This document shows positions 35,047 to 43,586 of a stretch of DNA of 64,000 nt, piece by piece. Made by a program: the position numbers and the translations under genes. Every line of letters starts with the position of its first letter. Position 1 is the first letter of the stretch. The DNA lies in assembly GCF_900142755.1 (NCBI RefSeq), contig NZ_FRCA01000012.1, positions 49,361 through 113,360 of the forward strand, given 5' to 3'. The notes under the pieces are model-generated. The model was not told the origin of the DNA, did not search any database, and saw only the letters and a program-made list of their open reading frames with translations. Origin of the DNA: Halomonas cupida (lineage in GTDB: Bacteria; Pseudomonadota; Gammaproteobacteria; Pseudomonadales; Halomonadaceae).

Positions 35047-35221
35047 AAAACACCGTCGGATTGAGTTAAAATGGCGGTGGATTATGCAAATCCTCCGTCG
35101 CTTTTGACAAGCAGCATCACGCCGACACGCCTAGTCTTGCAGCATGCCCAGATTCCGCGGTCTTATTTTCCGCGACGGGATCCATTCCGCCGACCGGGCG
35201 GCTCAACTCTTGGGGATCATC

Positions 35222-38200
35222 ATGCTTAACGCCAATAATATGCTCGATGCCGCTACCTGGCAGCGCGACCTCGATAGCCTGTTCGCCACCATCAGTGACT
35301 ACTATGCCGTTGAGGAAACTCCTTTCGTCGAGGAGCTGATCCAACTGCTCGGTGGCAAGGACGAGCATATAAAGCGCGTTGCCGACAGCACAGCCTCGCT
35401 GGTACGCGAAGTCCGCGAGATGGATACTGCCGTCGACACCATTGATGAGCTGTTGCAGCAATACAGCCTCGACACCCACGAGGGCCTGATGCTGATGTGT
35501 CTGGCCGAGGCCATGCTGCGCATTCCCGACAAGGAAACAGCCGACGCGCTGATCGAGGATCGCCTGGGGCCGGCAGACTGGCAGGCACACCTGGGCAAGA
35601 GTGAATCCTGGATGGTCAATGCCTCGACCTGGGGCCTGCTGATGACCGGCCGGGTCGTGACGCTCGACAAACCACGCGATGGCAAGCCGTCCAGCTTCAT
35701 CAACAAGCTCGTCAACCGCATGGGTGAGCCAGTCATTCGCCGTGCCATGGTCGAGGCGATGAAGGTGATGGGCAAGCAGTTCGTGCTTGGCCGCGATATC
35801 GATGAAGCCCTGAAGCGCTCTCAGCCGCTGTTCAGCAAGGGCTATACCTATTCCTACGATATGCTTGGCGAAGCTGCTCGCACCCGCAAGGATGCCGGCC
35901 GCTATTTCGACGATTACGCCAAGGCTATCAAGCAGGTCGGCAAGACCAGTCGCAGCCTGGGAGACACGGCCCCTGCACCGTCCGTATCGATCAAGCTGTC
36001 TGCCCTGCACCCGCGTTACGAGTTCGGGCGTCGCACACAGATCCTCGAGGAACTGGTGGGCACAGTTCGTGATCTGGTCAAACTGGCCCGCGATTGCGAA
36101 GTCGCGATCACCATCGATGCCGAGGAAGTCGATCGTCTCGAGCTGTCACTGGAAGTCTTCCGTGCTGTCTACGAGAGTGACGTCAGCCGCGGCTGGGGCC
36201 ATTTCGGCCTGGTCGTTCAGGCCTATTCCAAACGCGCGCTGCCGGTACTGCAGTACCTGAATCGCCTGGCCGACCTGCAGGGCGACGAGATTCCCGTACG
36301 CCTGGTCAAGGGCGCCTACTGGGACACCGAGATCAAGGAGTCCCAGCAGCTCGGCGTCGACGGCTACCCGGTATTCACCCGCAAGGCCTCGACCGATGTG
36401 TCCTACCTGTGCTGCGCGCGCTTCCTGCTCTCCGACAACACCCGGGGCCGCATCTTCCCGCAGTTTGCCACTCACAATGCGCATACCATCTCGGCCATTC
36501 TCGAGCACGCCAACACGGGCAACCGTCCGTTCGAGTTCCAGCGTCTTCACGGTATGGGCGAAGCACTCTATGACGCCGCCCTCAAGCGCGCGCCGCAGGG
36601 AACCTATTGCCGCATCTACGCACCCGTAGGTGCCCACAAGGACCTGCTGCCCTACCTGGTACGCCGCCTGCTTGAAAACGGCGCCAACTCCTCCTTCGTG
36701 CACCAACTGGTGGATCCCAAGGTGCCGGTGGAATCGCTGTGCGTGCACCCGATCGAGACACTGCGTCAGTACTCTACTATCGCCAACGCCCAGATCCCGC
36801 TGCCGCGAGATATCTACGGCGAGAAGCGTCCGAACTCGCGTGGCGTCAATCTCAACATCAACAGCCAGTACCAGCCACTGATGGATGCCATGGCCCGCCA
36901 CATGGACAAGCAGTACGAAGCACGTCCGTTACTGGCCTTTGACGTGGCCACTGATCCGGCACTGGTCCACGAAGTGACCAGCCCCTACGATCGTCGCCAG
37001 AAGGTCGGTAGCGTGCTGTGGACCAGCGCCGACCAGGCCCAGAAGGCTGTGGACGCCGCCTGGCAGGCCTTCCCTGGCTGGGAGGCCACACCGGTCTCCG
37101 AGCGCGCCGATATCCTGCGCCGCTTCGCCGACCTGATGGAGGAGAACCTCGCCGAGTTGATGGCACTGTGCTCCCGCGAAGGCGGCAAGCTGCTCACCGA
37201 CGGTGTCGATGAGATCCGAGAAGCAGTGGATTTCTGCCGTTATTACGCCGCACGCGCCGAAGAGCTGTTCGCGACACCAAGCGAGCTGCCGGGGCCCACC
37301 GGCGAGTCCAACCGCCTGTACATGGGTGGCCGGGGCGTGTTTGCCGCGATCAGCCCGTGGAACTTCCCGGTGGCGATCTTCTGCGGCCAGGTCGTGGCAA
37401 CCGCTGTGGCCGGCAACACCGTACTGGCCAAGCCCGCCGAGCAGACCTCGATCGTGGCCCATCGGGTTATCGAACTGCTGCAGGAAGCCGGTATGCCGCG
37501 TGACGTTGTCCAGCTGCTCCCCGGCGATGGACCGACGGTGGGTAGCGTATTGACCAGCGACCCCCGCATCACCGGCGTTGTCTTTACCGGCGGCACCGAC
37601 ACCGCCCATATCATCAACCGCGCCCTGGCTACACGCGAGAACGCCCCTCTTCCGATCCTGGTCGCCGAGACCGGTGGCATGAATGCGATGATCGTCGACT
37701 CCACGGCCCTGCCGGAGCAGGTGGTGGCAGATGTCATCCATTCGTCCTTCCAGAGTGCCGGTCAGCGCTGTTCCGCACTGCGCGTACTGTATCTGCAGGA
37801 TGATGTTGCCGACCGCGTACTGGAGATCCTCGACGGCGCCATGGCCGAGCTGCATGTCGGTGACCCGCGTGACCTGGGCACTGATGTCGGACCAGTGATC
37901 GATGAGGATGCCCGCAAGAGCCTGCAGGCCCATATCGAACGACTCAAGGGCGAAGGTCGCCTGATCAGCGAGACACCCATGGCCGCTGAGCATACTGCAC
38001 ACGGCACCTTCATTGCCCCGAGCGCCTTCCAGATCGACAGTATCGATGCCCTGGAGCGTGAGCAGTTCGGCCCGGTCCTCCATGTGGTGCGCTGGAAGAG
38101 TCGTGACATCGACAAGGTCATCGATTCCATCAACGCCCGCGGCTACGGCCTTACCTTCGGGGTTCACAGCCGCAACGAGTCCTTCGCCGACGAAGTCGCA

Positions 38201-38413
38201 CGCAAGGTTCGTGTGGGTAACGTCTACATCAACCGCAACATCATCGGTGCGGTGGTCGGCGTGCAGCCCTTCGGTGGCCAGGGCCTGTCCGGTACCGGCC
38301 CGAAAGCCGGCGGCCCGCACTATCTGCTGCGGTTCGCCACCGAAAAGACCGTGACCAACAACACGGCAGCCCTGGGTGGCAACGCCTCGCTGCTGGCTAT
38401 GGGCGACGACTGA
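35222..38413 (+). CDS. putA: Bifunctional proline dehydrogenase / L-glutamate-gamma-semialdehyde dehydrogenase PutA
   Basis: 1063 residues, the short PutA type without the N-terminal ribbon-helix-helix repressor domain and without the extra C-terminal domain of E. coli PutA (1320 aa). The FAD-dependent PRODH barrel is seen in SIKLSALHPRYEF, EEVDRLELSLEVF and LVKGAYWDTEIKE. The ALDH half has SPWNFPVAIFCGQ, VAETGGMNAMIV (general base Glu), SAGQRCSALRVL with catalytic C850, and FGPVLHV. Start at 35222 after GGGGA; the frame opens further upstream at 35144 but without homology. Oxidises proline to glutamate. Confidence 0.96.
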   Translation: MLNANNMLDAATWQRDLDSLFATISDYYAVEETPFVEELIQLLGGKDEHIKRVADSTASLVREVREMDTAVDTIDELLQQYSLDTHEGLMLMCLAEAMLRIPDKETADALIEDRLGPADWQAHLGKSESWMVNASTWGLLMTGRVVTLDKPRDGKPSSFINKLVNRMGEPVIRRAMVEAMKVMGKQFVLGRDIDEALKRSQPLFSKGYTYSYDMLGEAARTRKDAGRYFDDYAKAIKQVGKTSRSLGDTAPAPSVSIKLSALHPRYEFGRRTQILEELVGTVRDLVKLARDCEVAITIDAEEVDRLELSLEVFRAVYESDVSRGWGHFGLVVQAYSKRALPVLQYLNRLADLQGDEIPVRLVKGAYWDTEIKESQQLGVDGYPVFTRKASTDVSYLCCARFLLSDNTRGRIFPQFATHNAHTISAILEHANTGNRPFEFQRLHGMGEALYDAALKRAPQGTYCRIYAPVGAHKDLLPYLVRRLLENGANSSFVHQLVDPKVPVESLCVHPIETLRQYSTIANAQIPLPRDIYGEKRPNSRGVNLNINSQYQPLMDAMARHMDKQYEARPLLAFDVATDPALVHEVTSPYDRRQKVGSVLWTSADQAQKAVDAAWQAFPGWEATPVSERADILRRFADLMEENLAELMALCSREGGKLLTDGVDEIREAVDFCRYYAARAEELFATPSELPGPTGESNRLYMGGRGVFAAISPWNFPVAIFCGQVVATAVAGNTVLAKPAEQTSIVAHRVIELLQEAGMPRDVVQLLPGDGPTVGSVLTSDPRITGVVFTGGTDTAHIINRALATRENAPLPILVAETGGMNAMIVDSTALPEQVVADVIHSSFQSAGQRCSALRVLYLQDDVADRVLEILDGAMAELHVGDPRDLGTDVGPVIDEDARKSLQAHIERLKGEGRLISETPMAAEHTAHGTFIAPSAFQIDSIDALEREQFGPVLHVVRWKSRDIDKVIDSINARGYGLTFGVHSRNESFADEVARKVRVGNVYINRNIIGAVVGVQPFGGQGLSGTGPKAGGPHYLLRFATEKTVTNNTAALGGNASLLAMGDD

Positions 38414-38442
38414 CCCTGCAGTCAGCTCAGGCACACAGGCAC

Positions 38443-38466
38443 AGCGCCGCCCAGATGGGCGGCGCT
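38443..38466 (+). terminator. Hairpin after putA
   Basis: Perfect 10-bp stem AGCGCCGCCC/GGGCGGCGCT with a 4-nt loop, 30 bp after the putA stop; no T-run. Confidence 0.65.
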
Positions 38467-38600
38467 CGTGTATGGAAGCGGTGTATGGCAGGCACCTCTG
38501 TGGAGGCTGTCGCGCAGTATCCTGCACGCACGAATGCGAGTATGAAGCACCGGGATGGTGGCAGAGAGGTGAGGCTCCGAAAGAACGGCCTCCCCTATGC

Positions 38601-38918
38601 CTACATGAACAGGGCTCGGATCAGCAACAGTAGGATGAACAGGGCCAGCAGCACCGGATACCAGGGCAGGCCGCCAACCAGGCGCAACCAGGCGGGTGAA
38701 TCACTATAAAGCAGAGGTTGCGCCAGGCCTCCCCCCACTACCCAGATGCCCAGCAACAGCATCGGCAGGCGCCATGGCCACGCCAGCCCGCTGATCAATT
38801 GCGGCTCGATCAACAACCAGAGAGCCAGCACCGCACTCAGCGCCAGAATCACGGCAGCCATTCCCACCGGCAGAGTGTTCAGCCCAAGCAAGGGCATGTC
38901 CTGTCGCCTTCGTCTCAT
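38601..38918 (-). CDS. Small integral membrane protein, unknown
   Basis: 105 residues with three predicted membrane helices (VGMAAVILALSAVLALWLLI; RLPMLLLGIWVVGGGLA; PVLLALFILLLLIRALF). ATG at 38918 with GGGAG 7 nt upstream. Not recognised. Convergent with putA. Confidence 0.7.
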   Translation of the reverse strand: MRRRRQDMPLLGLNTLPVGMAAVILALSAVLALWLLIEPQLISGLAWPWRLPMLLLGIWVVGGGLAQPLLYSDSPAWLRLVGGLPWYPVLLALFILLLLIRALFM

Positions 38919-39179
38919 ACCCACTCTCCCTCACTCACTGTCCCCTGAGAGTTCCAGCGGTCTCCCCACCTGAACCTCCGGTGAGCGGCTTGAACGGCCA
39001 AGGACCATCAAGGGCCCTTCCCATACAGTGAAGACGATTTATCGAGATGGCGCGAGTACATGGCTTCAGCCCGGCACAGAGCACAGTGCAGCAGCAGGCG
39101 ATGTATCGGGAGCCCAGACGGGATTTCAGTTGATTGAACTACCGTATTCGACAAAAGTTCCATAGAAATAACCAAGAAC

Positions 39180-39237
39180 ATTCCTACAACGCGATAGGAA
39201 TTTTCTACAAGACATTTGGAAACACTGTTTTTATACT
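39180..39237 (+). promoter_or_regulatory. ompW promoter with overlapping palindrome
   Basis: AAGACA (39209-39214), 17-bp spacer, TATACT (39232-39237). Just upstream lies ATTCCTA/TAGGAAT (39180-39201) with an 8-nt spacer, a candidate operator. The remainder of 38919-39179 shows nothing else. Confidence 0.6.
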
Positions 39238-39299
39238 CCTCAATGTTCAAGGATCACTGCTGATGCAGAGATCCATCAGACTGATGAGGAGACAGTCAT

Positions 39300-39908
39300 A
39301 TGAAAACTTCACGTCTTGTTGGTACCGCTGCACTGCTGGCCGTTACTGCTTTCGGCGCTCAATCTGCCCTGGCCTACCAGGCTGGCGACATCTATGTCCG
39401 CGGCGGCTTTGAGAAAACTGATCCGGAATCCGGTAACGGCGCGCTGTATGACAACGATATCGACGTTTCTGATGACACCGGCTTCGCCTACGGCGCAGGT
39501 TACCTGTTCAGCAACAAGTTCGGTGTTGAACTGAACGGCAGCCAGACCCAGAAGCAGGACCTGAGCGTTGGTGGCAACGGTGTCGGTAACTTCGACAGCA
39601 CTCCGGTCAACCTGATGGTCAACTACTACCCGCTGGGTGGCATCAGCAACGCTCGTATTCATCCGTACGCCGGTGTGGGTGTCAACTACACCTACTTCGA
39701 CAACGAGTCCTTCGACGCTGATCTGGACGACTCCTGGGGCTTTGCCGGACAAGTCGGCGTGGACCTGAGCGTTACCGACAACCTGCTGGTTGGTACCTGG
39801 GCTCGCTACACCGACGTTGACACTGACCTCGACATCGACGGCACCTACAAGACCCGTCTCGACATCGATCCGGTCACTGTTGGTGCAGGTGTCACCTACC
39901 GCTTCTAA
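39300..39908 (+). CDS. ompW: OmpW-family outer-membrane protein, paralogue 1
   Basis: 202 residues. Signal peptide MKTSRLVGTAALLAVTAFGA...ALA, then an eight-stranded barrel: YQAGDIYVRGGFEKTDP, SNKFGVELNGSQTQKQDL, TPVNLMVNYYPLGG, HPYAGVGVNYTYF, terminal VGAGVTYRF ending in the outer-membrane insertion Phe. Codon choice is notably uniform, suggesting high expression. GAGGAGACAG RBS and a strong terminator follow. Confidence 0.94.
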   Translation: MKTSRLVGTAALLAVTAFGAQSALAYQAGDIYVRGGFEKTDPESGNGALYDNDIDVSDDTGFAYGAGYLFSNKFGVELNGSQTQKQDLSVGGNGVGNFDSTPVNLMVNYYPLGGISNARIHPYAGVGVNYTYFDNESFDADLDDSWGFAGQVGVDLSVTDNLLVGTWARYTDVDTDLDIDGTYKTRLDIDPVTVGAGVTYRF

Positions 39909-39963
39909 GCACTCCGCTTACGAGCGCTTGCTGGCCGGTCAGACTGGTACAGCATGACCTCAG

Positions 39964-39996
39964 ACCGCGCCCCAATTCATCGGGCGCGGTTTTTTT
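39964..39996 (+). terminator. Rho-independent terminator of ompW
   Basis: ACCGCGCCC/GGGCGCGGT stem followed by six T. Element copy 5 begins within the last T of this tract. Confidence 0.92.
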
Positions 39997-40168
39997 ATCA
40001 ACATGGCAATCAAATAACTCATCCTGATCGATTTGATTGTCGTCCGCACCACACTGGCGCAGATGCTCGGATCTGCTGGTGTGGTGCGGTCTCGCATCGG
40101 TCTGGTGGCCGACGGCGGCACATCCCTGTGCCGCCACTAACCCAACATGAAAGCATGCCGGGTTAATA
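39996..40168 (-). repeat. Interspersed 173-bp structured element, copy 5 (reverse orientation)
   Basis: TATCAAC...GTTAATA, 173 bp, reverse complement of copies 1-3, with slightly more mismatches (one in stem 3). Abuts the T-tract of the ompW terminator and separates the two ompW paralogues. Confidence 0.92.
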
Positions 40169-40172
40169 GTTC

Positions 40173-40242
40173 CCTAATATTAGGTTGTGCGCATTAAGCA
40201 TTGAGCGGGATCAATATTCTGATGCTCGGAGCGGCATACACT
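40173..40242 (+). promoter_or_regulatory. FNR/Anr-type box and class II promoter for second ompW
   Basis: TTGAGCGGGATCAA (40201-40214) matches TTGAT-N4-ATCAA at all but one arm base. A TACACT -10 at 40237-40242 lies where a class II site centred near -41.5 would place it. A 12-bp palindrome CCTAATATTAGG sits at 40173-40184. E. coli ompW is known to respond to FNR, which fits. Confidence 0.65.
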
Positions 40243-40302
40243 TGCCGTCGCTTCAGGCTCGACAAGGTTTCTGTCGACCCACCCGTGCACAAGGAGATTG
40301 CC

Positions 40303-40944
40303 ATGCGCCACCCTCTCGCTTCCCCATTTCTGATTGCCGTCGTCGCCAGTTCCGTACTGGTGAGCTCTCAGGCCATGGCCTACGGCAAGGGCGACTTCTT
40401 CACCCGTGTCGGCGTGGCCAAGGTCGTACCGAAGTCCGACAGTGGGGATCTGGTGCACGGGGCGCTGGAAGCCAGCATCGACGAGGACAGCGGTTTCGCC
40501 TATACCATCGGCTATCGTTTCCATGACAAGTTCGGTGTCGAGCTGCTGGCTGCCGCCCCCTTCGAGCATGGCGTCAACCTGGAAGCCTTTGATGGCAGCG
40601 ATATCGGTGCTGACGTCGACAGCCTGCCGCCGACCCTGACGCTGCAGTACTATCCGCTGGGCGGGCTGGAGTCTCGTGTGCAGCCGTTCTTTGGACTGGG
40701 CGTCAACTACACCCACTTCTCCGACGAGCGCATCGACGTCAAGGGTGCCGACCTTGAACTGGATGACTCCTGGGGAGCCGCGGCACAGATGGGCGTCGAC
40801 CTGATCATCAGCGATCACTGGGCTGCCACAACTTCCATCACCTATGCCGATATCGACAGCGACGTCGAACTCGATGGAGAGGATATCGGCAGCGTCGATG
40901 TCGACCCAGTCGTAGTAATGGGCGGTATCAGCTTCTACTTCTGA
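40303..40944 (+). CDS. OmpW-family outer-membrane protein, paralogue 2
   Basis: 213 residues. Signal peptide ending SSQAMA, then YGKGDFFTRVGVAKVVPKS, YRFHDKFGVELLAAAPFEHG, PTLTLQYYPLGGLE, PFFGLGVNYTHFSDE, and terminal VMGGISFYF. Same fold as paralogue 1 but clearly diverged. ATG after AGGAG. An FNR-like site upstream suggests oxygen-responsive expression. Confidence 0.92.
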   Translation: MRHPLASPFLIAVVASSVLVSSQAMAYGKGDFFTRVGVAKVVPKSDSGDLVHGALEASIDEDSGFAYTIGYRFHDKFGVELLAAAPFEHGVNLEAFDGSDIGADVDSLPPTLTLQYYPLGGLESRVQPFFGLGVNYTHFSDERIDVKGADLELDDSWGAAAQMGVDLIISDHWAATTSITYADIDSDVELDGEDIGSVDVDPVVVMGGISFYF

Positions 40945-40982
40945 GCCCTACCCCATATTCTGAGCCCTGCCGGACACGACAA

Positions 40983-41050
40983 CGCCCACTCGAGAGTGGG
41001 CGCTGTCGTGATTGAGCGGGCACTGTCTTGATTGAGTGGGCGCTGGGCTT
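40983..41050. terminator. Hairpin plus 20-bp direct repeats between ompW-2 and GGCT gene
   Basis: CGCCCACTC/GAGTGGGCG stem (40983-41002), probably ending ompW-2. Then gggcgctgtcgtgattgagc-type 20-bp units occur about two and a half times to 41050. Confidence 0.55.
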
Positions 41051-41064
41051 TCAAGCTGCGGACA

Positions 41065-41565
41065 TCAGCGCGGAGACTGTCTGGATAATCCCAGCCTGGC
41101 CAGGGTGTCGTCATCGAGCCCTTCGACCACCTCCACTGCCGCCAGTTGACGGTGATAATCGGGACTCAGAAACGCCTCTCCGGCCAGCAGGTGATTCAGA
41201 TATTCCCGAGCCGGCTTCAGCGCCTCGGCAGTCCTGTCTGGGCCAGCAATGTACACCCATGCCTCGACCACACCATGCTCCACCCTGATCGGCAACCAGT
41301 GGCGCTGATACTCGGAGGGATAACCTTCGAACGGGTCCATGGCCAGAATCTGATCAACTTCCGCCAGCTCGAACAGCGCTCCCTCCACGCTCGATGCCGC
41401 GCAGGACACGACGTTGGCGTGGGAAATGCCCGCGACCCGAGAGGCCTTGTTGAAGCTCAGACGGAAACCTTCCAGCACACCCGGCATGACGCGACGGACA
41501 GCACCGATACGCGCTTCTACCCGTGCCTCGTTCATGTTGCTGCCGTAGGCAAAGTACCAGCTCAT
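41065..41565 (-). CDS. Gamma-glutamylcyclotransferase-like protein
   Basis: 166 residues. The family N-terminus FAYGSNMN (YGSN at 7-10) and the catalytic-acid region ALFELAEVDQILAMDPFEGYP are present. Acts on gamma-glutamyl peptides or amines; exact substrate unknown. Followed 17 bp upstream by yqcC. Confidence 0.85.
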   Translation of the reverse strand: MSWYFAYGSNMNEARVEARIGAVRRVMPGVLEGFRLSFNKASRVAGISHANVVSCAASSVEGALFELAEVDQILAMDPFEGYPSEYQRHWLPIRVEHGVVEAWVYIAGPDRTAEALKPAREYLNHLLAGEAFLSPDYHRQLAAVEVVEGLDDDTLARLGLSRQSPR

Positions 41566-41582
41566 GCGACGCTCCGAGACCT

Positions 41583-41927
41583 TCAGTTCCGAGTGATCAA
41601 CTGGTCAATATCCTCAACCACCTTCTTCATCAGCGCCCGATCCTCTGGCCGTGCGCCTTCCTGTATCAGCCACGCATCCACAGCCGGTGCCACATCGCAA
41701 TTCGCCGGCAACGGCGCACGATGTTCCACCAACGTCTGGAGCCGCGCGATAAACACAAAACGCAGCCACTGCGGCAGGGACATGGTGTCAATACAGAAGG
41801 GTTGCTGGCTGTTGAAGGCGCTGGCCTCCGGCTCTTCCATGCGCCACAGGTTGGTGGCGCGCATGGTGGCCTCGAGCTCACGCAATGCGGCAGACAATTC
41901 GTCATGTACCGCGGATTGATCGGACAT
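41583..41927 (-). CDS. yqcC: YqcC family protein
   Basis: 114 residues; conserved pattern ELEATMRATNLWRMEEPEA, SQQPFCIDTMSLPQWLRFVF and LIQEGARPEDRALMKKVVEDIDQLI. All-helical, function unknown. ATG 41927 chosen over 41951 by RBS position. Confidence 0.87.
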   Translation of the reverse strand: MSDQSAVHDELSAALRELEATMRATNLWRMEEPEASAFNSQQPFCIDTMSLPQWLRFVFIARLQTLVEHRAPLPANCDVAPAVDAWLIQEGARPEDRALMKKVVEDIDQLITRN

Positions 41928-41960
41928 TCCGGCTCCGGTTCTGTTGCACAAGAATCATGC

Positions 41961-42052
41961 TATCAACGTGGCAATCAAATGGATCATCCTGAACGATTTG
42001 ATTGTCGACGGCGGCACTTCCCTATGCCGCAATCCACCCGGCATGAAAACCG
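41961..42052 (-). repeat. Interspersed element, copy 6 (internally deleted, diverged)
   Basis: Retains the TATCAAC terminus and stem 5 (CAATCAAATGG...GATTTGATTG), then jumps directly to parts of stems 2-3 (GTCGACGGCGGCAC) and a decayed stem 1 (CCCGGCATGAAAACCGGG). The long stem 4 is lost. About 92 bp remain. Confidence 0.75.
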
Positions 42053-42141
42053 GGGGGATGCCTATTGTCTCGCGCCCGGCGGCTGTCGACCACCCCAAAG
42101 TGAATCAATTGAACGCCATGAAAGGCATCGACCAAACCCGT

Positions 42142-42897
42142 TCACTCTCCGATCAGGGCATTCTCGGACAGCACCTTGCGCAGGAAGCTGCGGGTGCGGG
42201 GGTCACGCGGCGACTCGAACAGTTGAGAGGGAGGCCCCTGTTCGACGATGCGCCCCTCGTCCATGAAGATCACCCTGTCCGCGACATCCCGGGCGAAACC
42301 CATTTCATGAGTCACCACCAGCATGGTCTGACGCTCCTCGGCGAGTGTCTTCATCACACTGAGCACCTCGCCGACCCACTCTGGATCCAGCGCCGAAGTC
42401 GGCTCATCAAACAGGATAACGTCTGCCTGGGCAGCCATGGCACGGCCGATTCCCACACGCTGCTGCTGGCCTCCCGACAGGGATACGGGAAAAGCGTCGG
42501 CCCTGTCGGCCAGGCCGACACGCTCGAGAATCTTTCGTGCCAGCACCTGCGCCTTTTCCTCGGGCCAGCGGTCGACCACGACCAGGCGCTCGGCAATGTT
42601 CTCCAGCGCCGTCTTGTTGGCAAACAGCGCATAATTCTGGAACACGAAGGCAGTACGTCGGCGCACGGCGAGAATCTGTTGCCGTGTTGCCCTGGTGACA
42701 TCCACTTCCAGATCGCCAATCTCCAGCGTCCCGGCGTCGGGCTGCTCAAGAAAGTTCAGGCAACGCAGCAAGGTTGACTTGCCGGTACCGGAGGGCCCGA
42801 TCACCACGATGATCTCGCCCTGCTGGATATCCAGGTCAATGCCATCCAGCACCGTTGTCTGGCCAAAGCGCTTGACCAGCTGACGCACCTTGATCAT
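42142..42897 (-). CDS. Polar amino acid ABC importer ATPase (TcyN/YecC-like)
   Basis: 251 residues. Walker A GPSGTGKS, signature LSGGQQQRVGIGRAMA, Walker B VILFDEPTSALDP, switch His in VVTHEMGFARDVAD. The HEMGFA motif is typical of polar amino-acid ATPases. Overlaps the permease by 4 bp. Cystine is a plausible substrate from the family look; not proven. Confidence 0.88.
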   Translation of the reverse strand: MIKVRQLVKRFGQTTVLDGIDLDIQQGEIIVVIGPSGTGKSTLLRCLNFLEQPDAGTLEIGDLEVDVTRATRQQILAVRRRTAFVFQNYALFANKTALENIAERLVVVDRWPEEKAQVLARKILERVGLADRADAFPVSLSGGQQQRVGIGRAMAAQADVILFDEPTSALDPEWVGEVLSVMKTLAEERQTMLVVTHEMGFARDVADRVIFMDEGRIVEQGPPSQLFESPRDPRTRSFLRKVLSENALIGE

Positions 42898-43568
42898 CGG
42901 CGATAAGCCTCATTCAGTCGGTGTTCGAGTTGGCGCTGCAACCAGGCCAGCAATTCCACAATCCCCCAGTAGATCAGCGCCACGGTAACGAAGGCCTCGA
43001 AATACAGGAAACTGCCGGAGGCCTCCTTCTGGGTCGCCCCCATCAGCTCGGTCACTCCCAGAGTGAAAGCCAGAGAGGTTGCCTTGATCATGTCGATGAA
43101 GTAGTTCATCAGCGTGGGGGCGGCGATACGAGCCGCCTGAGGCAGCACGATACGGCGCATCAGTTGGCCATTGGTCATACCGATCGACAGCGCCGCCTCC
43201 GTCTGGCTGCGGTCGATACCGATGATCGCCGCGCGGATGGACTCGGCCATATAGGCGGAAAAATGCAGCGTCAGCCCCATGATCGTGGCCGTAATGCCGT
43301 TGATCGCCGTCAGGAAGGACAGCACCTGAGGCAACCCGTAATAGAACAGGAACAGCTGAACCAGTAGCGGCGTCCCCCTGAAGAAGGAAATGAACAGCAT
43401 GGTAAAGCCGTTCAAGACCGGCAACTTCAGTACGCGAATCACCGCCAGCAGGCAGGCCAGCACCAGTGCCAACGCCATGCCTGCCGCCGCCATGGCGAGC
43501 GTCAGCGGCAGGTAGCTCAATAGCACCGGCACCAGGCCGAGCATGTAATCGAAGTCGAGGATATCCAT
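42894..43568 (-). CDS. Polar amino acid ABC importer permease (TcyL/YecS-like)
   Basis: 224 residues, about five membrane helices. SFFRGTPLLVQLFLFYYGLP and EAALSIGMTNGQLMRRIVLPQAARIAAP (EAA loop) are diagnostic. Single permease gene, so a homodimer is expected. Confidence 0.9.
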   Translation of the reverse strand: MDILDFDYMLGLVPVLLSYLPLTLAMAAAGMALALVLACLLAVIRVLKLPVLNGFTMLFISFFRGTPLLVQLFLFYYGLPQVLSFLTAINGITATIMGLTLHFSAYMAESIRAAIIGIDRSQTEAALSIGMTNGQLMRRIVLPQAARIAAPTLMNYFIDMIKATSLAFTLGVTELMGATQKEASGSFLYFEAFVTVALIYWGIVELLAWLQRQLEHRLNEAYRR

Positions 43569-43586
43569 CAGTCAGCCGATCAGGAC

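Noticed and set aside
36929..38527. 532-codon open frame on the minus strand
   Set aside because: Antisense shadow of putA, which has full catalytic motifs on the plus strand.
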